From Nitrospirae bacterium MYbin6 (GTDB lineage Bacteria; Nitrospirota; Thermodesulfovibrionia; Thermodesulfovibrionales; Magnetobacteriaceae): 64,000 bases of DNA. The translations under genes were made by a program, and so were the position numbers. The stretch covers positions 1-64,000 of the forward strand of contig PEAC01000007.1 in NCBI GenBank assembly GCA_002753305.1, read 5' to 3'. How positions within the stretch are numbered: the first letter of the stretch is position 1; each line of letters opens with the position of its first letter. Below are positions 18,213 to 24,679 of this stretch, in pieces. The notes under the pieces are model-generated. The model was not told the origin of the DNA. It worked only from the letters and a program-made list of their open reading frames with translations, and did not search any database.

Positions 18213-18241
18213 TTGACAAAGGCACTTCCTGCGTATATACT
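18213..18241 (+). promoter_or_regulatory. Strong sigma70-type promoter of the brnT-brnA operon
   Basis: TTGACA (18213-18218), a 17-bp spacer and TATACT (18236-18241) make a near-consensus promoter. The predicted start point is only about four bases before the brnT ATG at 18252 and there is no Shine-Dalgarno. The antitoxin of such pairs normally represses this promoter; no clear operator palindrome was identified. Confidence 0.7.
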
Positions 18242-18251
18242 AGTTATATAC

Positions 18252-18569
18252 ATGGCAGATTTTATTGATGAGGTAGAGGGTTTTGAATGGGATGCCGGGA
18301 ACATGGATAAGAATATATTAAAACACAATGTTCACAGGCAGGAATGTGAAGAGGTATTTTTCAATAAGCCCTTGAGCATTAGAGAGGATACACTTCATTC
18401 GAAGGTGGAAAGCAGGTATGCTGCCTTTGGTAAAACCAGTAATGGCAGGTTGCTGTTTGTTGTGTTCATAATCAGGAACAAGAAGATAAGAATCATATCG
18501 GCAAGGGATATGAGCAAGAAGGAGAGGAAAACATATGAAGAGGAAATTAAAAGAAATCCCGGTCTTTAA
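18252..18569 (+). CDS. brnT: BrnT family toxin (ribonuclease-type)
   Basis: A 105-residue protein of the BrnT toxin family, RelE-like ribonucleases that stop translation. The family pattern is present: FEWDAGNMDKNILKHNV (about residues 11-27), CEEVFFNKPLS, then the RYAAFGKTSNGRLLFVVF strand pair and the C-terminal IRIISARDMSKKER with the usual SAR and basic residues. ATG 18252 fits both the family N terminus and the promoter. It precedes and overlaps brnA by 35 bp, the standard toxin-first order of BrnTA. Confidence 0.88.
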   Translation: MADFIDEVEGFEWDAGNMDKNILKHNVHRQECEEVFFNKPLSIREDTLHSKVESRYAAFGKTSNGRLLFVVFIIRNKKIRIISARDMSKKERKTYEEEIKRNPGL

Positions 18570-18819
18570 AACCGAAGACGAGGAGAGAGATTTCTGGGAC
18601 ACCCACGATGCAACCGATTATTTTGATTTTGAGAAAGCTGAAAGAATTGATTTCCCAAAATTAAAACCTACGACGAGGTCCATATCTATCAGATTGCCGG
18701 AAATTCTTATCGCGCGGTTAAAAATGCTTGCAAACAAGAAAGATGTTCCTTATCAATCACTTATCAAGATGTATCTTGACGAAAAAGTTGAAAGTGAGTC
18801 TGTTTCATGGAGGGAGTAA
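18535..18819 (+). CDS. brnA: BrnA family antitoxin (CopG/ribbon-helix-helix)
   Basis: A 94-residue antitoxin. Its N-terminal half (IPVFKTEDEERDFWDTHD) is the toxin-binding portion common to BrnA/CopG antitoxins. The C-terminal half has the ribbon-helix-helix pattern RSISIRLPEILIARLKMLANKKDVPYQSLI (in pieces, about residues 55-85) for DNA binding. The long overlap with brnT, with an AGGAGAGG-like Shine-Dalgarno inside brnT, couples the two. The pair sits between copies A and B of the glycosyltransferase tail, marking it as acquired cargo. Confidence 0.88.
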   Translation: MKRKLKEIPVFKTEDEERDFWDTHDATDYFDFEKAERIDFPKLKPTTRSISIRLPEILIARLKMLANKKDVPYQSLIKMYLDEKVESESVSWRE

Positions 18820-18832
18820 TTACAGGAGGGAG

Positions 18833-19156
18833 ATGCAGGGGGCAGTGTTATTCTGGAGAAAGTCCGGGGCCGGTCTGTTTATCGTCCTGACGGGCCTGTG
18901 CGCGCAGTATTTACCCTGGACAGCAGTGCCGCGTCTTACGTTTGTATATCACTTTTACGCCTCTGTGCCGTTTGTAATATATTGTATAACCTGCTGTATA
19001 AAATGGCTTGAAGGGCGCAGAGACGGCCTGAGATGGCTGACACACGCGTATGTCTCAGTGACGGCCATACTGTTTACAGCGTTTTACCCCATACTATCCG
19101 GCATCCCGGTGAGTGGTGAGCAAGGCATATATCAGGGCGGCGCTGAGGTGGTTTGA
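18833..19156 (+). pseudogene. Glycosyltransferase 3'-end fragment, frameshifted (copy B)
   Basis: A 107-codon frame that starts with its own GGAGG-preceded ATG 13 bp after brnA and copies the last 100 residues of the giant glycosyltransferase (GLFIVLTGLCAQYLPW, then three membrane segments). A 7-bp tandem duplication near 19109-19122 (GGTGAGT-GGTGAGC) shifts the frame, so the last about 20 residues are lost. Most differences from copy A are at third codon positions, so this copy evolved as a working gene before being truncated. It may still be expressed as a small membrane peptide, but I see it as a remnant. Confidence 0.85.
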
Positions 19157-19313
19157 CAGTTGGATATTTTATAGTTGAGGTTGGCAATTCATGGCAGCCG
19201 CATTACAGAATTACCGCTTTTTCATAAATCACGAGAATATTTATTGTACCTTCCCGTGCCTCCTTAACACAGAATCCGTCACCAGGACTAAGTATTGTGT
19301 CCCCTTATTGTCC
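18840..19313 (+). repeat. Repeat copy B of the glycosyltransferase 3' region
   Basis: A diverged direct repeat of 17710-18178, including the stretch after the stop codon, placed between the brnTA cargo and the DUF262-cyclase cargo. See copy A for limits and identity. Confidence 0.9.
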
Positions 19314-19458
19314 CCCTCACCTTTGTTTCGCGTTGATCAGATTATAGACAATACATATCATTTGGGGTTATGCAAGTGAAATATAGAAAGCAAATAACAG
19401 GTGCTGTTGTGATGCTGTTCAGAATTACACTCGAAAATATGGAGGCAAAAAATTATTA

Positions 19459-21246
19459 ATGAAGATGCAGAAGCACTCTTTGCGAAAGATCGTCAGTTTC
19501 CTGAACAACTCTGAGGAGGATGGAGGTTTCTGGTTGCCCAACATTCAACGGCCATTTATTTGGAGCAAGGACCAGATTTGCCGCCTCTACGACTCAATAA
19601 TGCGCGAATATCCTATCAGCACCTTGCTTATGTGGAAAACAAAATCCACAGTGCGTCACAGGAAGTTCATCGAAAACTACCACAACGGACTTCGGGTAAG
19701 CGACTTCTACGTCCCAGAGAATGACAAGAAGAAATGCCTGGTACTGGACGGTCAACAAAGGCTTCAAAGCCTTTTTATTGGTCTTCGCGGAAGCTATGAG
19801 GGACAGGAGCTTTTTCTCAACATACTAAGCGGTGAAGTAGCCGCCCCGGATGATGTCAAGTTCAAATTCGAGTTTCGTAATGCCAACGAGGCTATATTCC
19901 CATGGATCAAATTCAAAGATCTGGTGTTTAGTCCCGATGACCTGCTGAACGTAGCCGAGGGCTTGACCAAAGGATTAGAACTAACCGATGAAGAACGACA
20001 CAAGATCAGCAGGCACGTCAGCATAGTGTTCAAGAGCTTTCATTCCAACGACGGTATTTCATACCAGGAACTCGACAGTATAGTATATTTCCGCTATCAC
20101 TTTGCGAAAAGCTGGGGTAAAGCAAAAAGGATTGAAACCTATTTGCTCCGCACATTAATCAGCGGGGCTTTCAGCGGAACTCCAGACCAACTCATCGACG
20201 ACTGTGTCGAAAAGATCAAAGAACAGAAAGACTTCAACGTGGAACATATTTTCGATGTCATACGAACAAAAGGTCGGAGCCTCGAACTTACAGAGGACCG
20301 CTTATGGCAGATGGGTTATGGCTCTGATTCGATCCATCTGCTCTTCAATCTGTGGTATAGCTTCAACTATACTCCAGCATATGATAACAATTTGCCACAG
20401 GTTGACCATATCTTCCCACAGAGCGCTCTTCGTAAGGTTATGACCGTTAATCCCTTTACCAATCGTAAGATCATGAAGTACACTAAAATTGACCGCGACC
20501 AGTTGGCCAATTGCATGTTGTTGACCAAGTCTGAAAACGGTGCTGGCGGCAAGTCAGATACACTACCCGAAGTCTGGTTCGCCGACAAGGATGAAAGCTA
20601 CCTTGATCTGCATCTTATACCGCGGGACAAAGACTTATGGAAGATTGACCAATTCGAGAAATTCATAGAAGAACGTAAAAAGTTAATCAGTGCCAAACTC
20701 TCGTATTTGCTTCCACAGAGAAAGGCTTCCAAGCAAAAGGTAACCATCATGGCCACCGAAATCATAGATTCAGATAAATATGCAGAATTAGTCGGGCACG
20801 ATGTGGCTTTGTTAATCACTAAAAAAATGATAAATATAATCTCAATAACTGCACAAAAGAACAAAGGTAATATCATTAAAACGATGGGTGAAAGTACTTT
20901 GTCTTTCTTTAAGGCAGGTGTGAAGGATGCCTTAGAGGCAGCCTTTGCTATTCAAGGTATGATCAAGGAATACCACGAGACGATGAGTAATTCTGATGAT
21001 ATACTTCACGTACGTATCGGCCTTCATACTGATCTGGCTTTTATTGATGCAAACGATATATCCGGAGATATGTTATTCATTGCGATCCGTTACATGCAAC
21101 TTGCGGATCCTGGCGGCGTGTGCATCTCCAAGGAGGTGTTTAACGAACTTGACGAGGACGATAAGATCAAATACGGCTGGAAGGTTAGTGAGGCCACAGT
21201 AAAACACGGGTTAAGGCTGCAAATATACAAAAGCTCTGAATGTTGA
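19459..21246 (+). CDS. DUF262-HNH (GmrSD-like) protein fused to a class III cyclase-like domain
   Basis: A 595-residue fusion. Residues 1-200 are a DUF262/ParB-like NTPase domain with QRPFIW and the nucleotide-binding signature DGQQR (97-101). Residues about 300-420 are a DUF1524-type HNH nuclease with VDHIFPQS (His 317) and the later ANCMLLTKSEN. Such pairs occur in GmrSD and SspE anti-phage nucleases. The I.VNSGGT segment normally following the DUF262 core is missing near residue 208, as if deleted in frame. Residues 427-590 resemble a class III nucleotidyl cyclase, but the two metal Asp are Glu (E434, E478), the glycine after the second is Ser and the catalytic Asn is Phe (F540). That domain is therefore probably a sensor. 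A GGAGG lies 13 bp before the ATG. Confidence 0.82.
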   Translation: MKMQKHSLRKIVSFLNNSEEDGGFWLPNIQRPFIWSKDQICRLYDSIMREYPISTLLMWKTKSTVRHRKFIENYHNGLRVSDFYVPENDKKKCLVLDGQQRLQSLFIGLRGSYEGQELFLNILSGEVAAPDDVKFKFEFRNANEAIFPWIKFKDLVFSPDDLLNVAEGLTKGLELTDEERHKISRHVSIVFKSFHSNDGISYQELDSIVYFRYHFAKSWGKAKRIETYLLRTLISGAFSGTPDQLIDDCVEKIKEQKDFNVEHIFDVIRTKGRSLELTEDRLWQMGYGSDSIHLLFNLWYSFNYTPAYDNNLPQVDHIFPQSALRKVMTVNPFTNRKIMKYTKIDRDQLANCMLLTKSENGAGGKSDTLPEVWFADKDESYLDLHLIPRDKDLWKIDQFEKFIEERKKLISAKLSYLLPQRKASKQKVTIMATEIIDSDKYAELVGHDVALLITKKMINIISITAQKNKGNIIKTMGESTLSFFKAGVKDALEAAFAIQGMIKEYHETMSNSDDILHVRIGLHTDLAFIDANDISGDMLFIAIRYMQLADPGGVCISKEVFNELDEDDKIKYGWKVSEATVKHGLRLQIYKSSEC

Positions 21247-21344
21247 GATGGACAAGGTTGAACTCCTGGGACGGTATCTGTGTTAATGAAACACCGAAAG
21301 GTAAATTTCTTAACCTTCAATAGTGCATTTGTCCTGACAGTGGG

Positions 21345-21374
21345 TTGTAAAATATTTTTTCTTTGGCGTATAAT
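21345..21374 (+). promoter_or_regulatory. Promoter of the small coiled-coil gene (leaderless type)
   Basis: TTGTAA (21345-21350), an 18-bp spacer and a perfect TATAAT (21369-21374) end six bases before the ATG at 21381. No Shine-Dalgarno exists between them, so the mRNA should begin at the start codon itself. Confidence 0.6.
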
Positions 21375-21380
21375 AATGGT

Positions 21381-21605
21381 ATGAGCGTGATAGCGATACC
21401 TAAGTCATTACGTGAGAAACTGGGCGATGAGGCTACAGAAGACCTTGTTAAAGTCATAAATGAGGTGGATTCGTCCTCTCGTAAGGACTTGGCTACAAAG
21501 GCAGACCTTGAAAGCGCTAAATCTGAAATGCTTAAGTGGATGTTCCTTTTCTGGGCCGGACAGCTATTTGCTATGTTCGCAATGTTTAAAGCGTTTCTTA
21601 AGTAA
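21381..21605 (+). CDS. Small coiled-coil protein with C-terminal membrane helix
   Basis: A 74-residue protein of no known function. Residues about 8-45 are charged and helical with a short coiled-coil-like stretch (DLATKADLESAKSEM), and residues about 50-70 form one hydrophobic segment (WMFLFWAGQLFAMFAMF). This design resembles the small DUF1640/LA_3696-like proteins often found in accessory DNA and beside toxin genes. It follows the DUF262-cyclase gene by 134 bp but has its own promoter. If it works with that gene it could be a membrane-acting effector or an anchor; there is no direct evidence. Confidence 0.65.
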   Translation: MSVIAIPKSLREKLGDEATEDLVKVINEVDSSSRKDLATKADLESAKSEMLKWMFLFWAGQLFAMFAMFKAFLK

Positions 21606-21675
21606 TCCCTTCTCATCCGCAGCAGCCCCCACAGATTGGACACATAGTGCAGGATTCCGGGGGATAGAATTCCGC

Positions 21676-21755
21676 ATTAACCGGCATCCCGGTGAGCAAG
21701 GCATATGTCAGGGCGGCGCTGAGATGGTTTGATGGATGGATATTTTATAGTTAAG
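21676..21755 (+). repeat. Repeat copy C: last about 25 codons of the glycosyltransferase gene
   Basis: These 80 bp match 17965-18044 with about seven differences and still encode the C-terminal peptide ending RWFDGWIFYS-stop in the right frame. It lies between the accessory cargo and the core kinase gene ending at 21767. It may therefore be the original 3' end of the glycosyltransferase gene, displaced when new DNA came in. Confidence 0.85.
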
Positions 21756-21766
21756 TAGATTATTTC

Positions 21767-22960
21767 TCAGAGCGGGTCGCAGTCCTGCCCTTCCTGCCCG
21801 GCCGGCAGTGTTATCTTAAACGCCGCTCCATCGGCTGTATTTGTATATGTCAGCGTGCCGCCCATACATTTTTCTATGAGGTTTTTTGAGGTATAAAGGC
21901 CAAGTCCTGTGCCCTTGCCTTCGTCTTTTGTAGTGAAATATGGCTCGAATATGCGCCCGGCTATCTCCGGGGGAACCCCGCCTCCGTTGTCCGTTATAAC
22001 TACGGCGATGTTGTTATTCTCCGCAAACGCATCTATTCTGATAAAAGGGGCTTCCGTATTGTTGTCCATCAGCGCGTCCTTAGCGTTACCTGCAAGGCTC
22101 AATATGGCCCTTCCAAACTCCACTGGATAACCCGTCAGCCGGGCGTCGACGGCGTTTACCTCAATATCTATGTGATGCGCCGACAGTATTGGTTTAATGA
22201 AAGATACGGCCTTGTCTATAGCGCTTTTAAGCATGAATACGGACTTGCCGGAGTCTTTTCTGTAATAGCCCCGAAATTCGTCTATCGTGTCGGACATTTT
22301 TTCTATTATTTCCATACACCGGTTGACGTTATCATCAATATACTCTCTGGTCAGCTCTTTGAAATCGTAGGCGTCAAGGAGGTCCTGAATCAGCAGCCCA
22401 ATCGTGTTTATGGGCTGCCTCCAGTGGTGGGCTATCTGGACTATCATCTCTCCCATCGAAGCAAGACGCGCCTGCTGCATCAGGATATAGTCCTGCTGGC
22501 GGTTTTTGGCCAACTGCTCCTCGACCCGTTGATTTAACGATTCGTTCAGCTCTCTGAGCATTTTTTCCTTGTCGAAGAGTTTCAAGTAGAGGTTTATCTT
22601 ATTGAGGAACTGGTTATCGTCTATCGGCTTGGTGAGATAGTCTACGGCGCCGGAGCGGTATCCCTTTTTTATAAAGTCATCCGACCTGAACACCGCCGTG
22701 AGGAATATTATCGGTATGTCCTTTGTGCGCTTATTTGATCTTATCAACTCCGCCAGCTCAAAGCCGTCCATTTCGGGCATCTGCACATCAAGCAATATAA
22801 TATCTATCTCCTCGTTTATCAGTATCTCAAGGGCGGCCTTGCCGGTCTTGGTCTTATGGATATGGCAGCACTCCAGCTCCGAAAGCAACACCTCAAGGGA
22901 GAACAGGTTGTTGTCGTTGTCATCGACGCAGAGTATCTTATGTGTGTAGCGTGTCGCCAT
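21767..22960 (-). CDS. Response-regulator/histidine-kinase hybrid (REC-HisKA-HATPase)
   Basis: A soluble 397-residue protein. Residues 1-125 are a receiver domain with the CVDDND acidic cluster, phospho-acceptor in [11 protein letters not shown] and Lys in TKPID. A coiled coil (about 128-165) leads to a HisKA region of the HWRQP subfamily, with His in IAHHWRQPIN near residue 182. HATPase motifs are GNAKDAL, DNGGGVP and GKGTGLGLYTSK. It is the last gene of a four-gene operon and starts directly after the CheB-CheR stop. There is no Shine-Dalgarno, so translation is probably coupled. Its receiver is a likely target of the upstream hybrid kinase. Confidence 0.9.
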   Translation of the reverse strand: MATRYTHKILCVDDNDNNLFSLEVLLSELECCHIHKTKTGKAALEILINEEIDIILLDVQMPEMDGFELAELIRSNKRTKDIPIIFLTAVFRSDDFIKKGYRSGAVDYLTKPIDDNQFLNKINLYLKLFDKEKMLRELNESLNQRVEEQLAKNRQQDYILMQQARLASMGEMIVQIAHHWRQPINTIGLLIQDLLDAYDFKELTREYIDDNVNRCMEIIEKMSDTIDEFRGYYRKDSGKSVFMLKSAIDKAVSFIKPILSAHHIDIEVNAVDARLTGYPVEFGRAILSLAGNAKDALMDNNTEAPFIRIDAFAENNNIAVVITDNGGGVPPEIAGRIFEPYFTTKDEGKGTGLGLYTSKNLIEKCMGGTLTYTNTADGAAFKITLPAGQEGQDCDPL

Positions 22961-24673
22961 CTATATCGCTATTATAGCGTTTTGGGAACTTATCTGCAAG
23001 GTTGTATTTTTTCTGTAAATTTTGTAATCTTTGCCATACACGGTAAAATATTTCTCCCCTTTGTTAATGCTGATTCCCTCGCTCTCCCCTAATACCACAA
23101 AGCCGCTCATATCAAGAGAATCACTGAAGAGCCTCAGAACACGCTCTTGCAACCCAACATCAAAGTATATCAGGACGTTTCTGCAGAGTATCAACTGAAA
23201 TTCATTAAAGACCCCGTCTGTTGCCAGGTTGTGTGTAAAGAACAGTATCTTTTTTTGAATCTCGTCCCGTATCTTCATAAAGCTGCCGTAGAAGTCCATA
23301 TAGGCGCGAAGGGTCTTTGTGCCGCCGGACTCATTATAGTTTTTCTCGTTAATTTTCAGATTTTCGATACTGAAAAGGCCGTTTTTTGCCTGCTCTATGA
23401 CAATGGGATTAAAGTCTGTGGCGAATATCTGGCACCTGTCAAGCATTCCCAGTTCATGAAGGATTATGCCCAGTGAGTATGGCTCTTCGCCGGTTGCCGA
23501 ACCCGCACACCATATCTTTATGTGGTGGTAGGACTGAAGGTATGGGAAGATTTTCTCTCTGAGGAATTTAAACGTCTGAGGATTTCTGAAAAACGTGGTC
23601 ACGTTAATGGAAAACTCGAAAAACAACCGCTTAAACATATCCGCGCTTTCGATGGCCTTTTCTCTGAATTCATAAAAAGAGGCCATTTGCTCCTTGGCCA
23701 TTGATGTCTGTATCCGCCGCTTGATGCTCTCAAGGTTATAGCCCCTGAAGTCGTATCCATATTTCGTATAAATTGCCTCAAGAAATCCGGATACCTCCTC
23801 ATCCGAGGCGCTGCTGCCGGAGGCTGCCGCGGCCTTCAGGTAATCTATTATCTCATTCAGGGATAATTTAAACGTGTAGTGCTTTGTGGCGAGGGCGTTG
23901 ATGGGCATATCTTTTGCCTCGCAGTCATCGGGGTCTTCTATAATTATGGTCGACGCCTTTTTTATCATTCCCTCAAGGGAGCCGCTTCCGTCTCTGCCGT
24001 AGCCGCAAAGGAGTACCGCCACCAGCTCCTCCTCGTAACTCTCCGAAAGGCTGCGAAACATCACATCAATAGACGGACGCGAGAAATTCACCTTCTCATC
24101 TGCCGTAAGATAGATATACCCGCCAATGGCAATGGTGTGAAGGCCCGGAGGGGCTATGTATATGGTCTTTGTCTCGATTTGCGTACCGGACTTTGCCAGT
24201 TTTACTGTGTAGGACGTATAGTTTTTGAGGATTTGATCCATTGCTGTGGGGATATCTTCCCTGATGTGCTGCACTATGAAGACGGTTATGTCCATTAGGG
24301 GAAGGTGTTTCACTATCCCGATGATCTTCTCTGTGCTTCCCGCGGAGCCGCCAATGGCAAGCGCCCTTACGCCTTTTGTATAGCCCTGGGGCGGCGCGGT
24401 GTATGTGTTTTTTATGTTGAGTTTGCTGAGATAGCTCCACAGCACCCTGCGAAACGTGATGATAGATAGATTAGGGCCATATTTTTCCATTAGGGCATAG
24501 AGGCGTTCTACTACGGGCAGCGGCAGCACATCGGCATCGCTGAAGGTTATCTCGATATAATCGTGGCTGCCGCTTGTGGCGGAAAAAAACAGCATCCTGT
24601 CACCTTGGTCTCCGAGGGAGGTTTGCACCATAACCTGCATGCGGTTTTCTGTTTTCTGGCAGATAACGTTCAT
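22961..24673 (-). CDS. CheB-CheR fusion (chemoreceptor methylesterase/methyltransferase)
   Basis: A 570-residue fusion. After about 95 residues of unassigned N terminus (a beta/alpha stretch), residues about 100-280 form a CheB methylesterase. Its catalytic triad is recognisable as Ser in GGSAGS, His in VQHIRED and Asp in GYGRDGSG. Residues about 295-550 form a CheR methyltransferase with the SAM-binding WCAGSATGEEPYSLGI and the LCRNVLIYF motif. There is no receiver domain and no PAS/kinase part, unlike the long CheBR hybrid kinases. It sits between two kinases in one operon with no MCP gene, so its methylation target may be a kinase, perhaps the poly-HAMP protein upstream. Confidence 0.92.
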   Translation of the reverse strand: MNVICQKTENRMQVMVQTSLGDQGDRMLFFSATSGSHDYIEITFSDADVLPLPVVERLYALMEKYGPNLSIITFRRVLWSYLSKLNIKNTYTAPPQGYTKGVRALAIGGSAGSTEKIIGIVKHLPLMDITVFIVQHIREDIPTAMDQILKNYTSYTVKLAKSGTQIETKTIYIAPPGLHTIAIGGYIYLTADEKVNFSRPSIDVMFRSLSESYEEELVAVLLCGYGRDGSGSLEGMIKKASTIIIEDPDDCEAKDMPINALATKHYTFKLSLNEIIDYLKAAAASGSSASDEEVSGFLEAIYTKYGYDFRGYNLESIKRRIQTSMAKEQMASFYEFREKAIESADMFKRLFFEFSINVTTFFRNPQTFKFLREKIFPYLQSYHHIKIWCAGSATGEEPYSLGIILHELGMLDRCQIFATDFNPIVIEQAKNGLFSIENLKINEKNYNESGGTKTLRAYMDFYGSFMKIRDEIQKKILFFTHNLATDGVFNEFQLILCRNVLIYFDVGLQERVLRLFSDSLDMSGFVVLGESEGISINKGEKYFTVYGKDYKIYRKNTTLQISSQNAIIAI

Positions 24674-24679
24674 AGCGTA

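Noticed and set aside
18067-19400. Plus-strand 62-codon frame downstream of copy B (19191-19379)
   Set aside because: It lies in the repeated tail after the glycosyltransferase stop; the matching stretch of copy A does not keep the frame.
19459-21605. A complete Pycsar or CBASS system
   Set aside because: The cyclase-like domain lacks the catalytic Asn and has both metal Asp changed, and no standard effector gene is present, so the label would be premature.
17965-21755. A tRNA- or tmRNA-type attachment site for an integrase
   Set aside because: The repeated sequence is protein-coding, no tRNA is present and no integrase gene is in the window.
22172-24298. Several plus-strand open frames of 70-140 codons
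   Set aside because: They are opposite-strand shadows of the REC-kinase and CheB-CheR genes, whose domains are complete.
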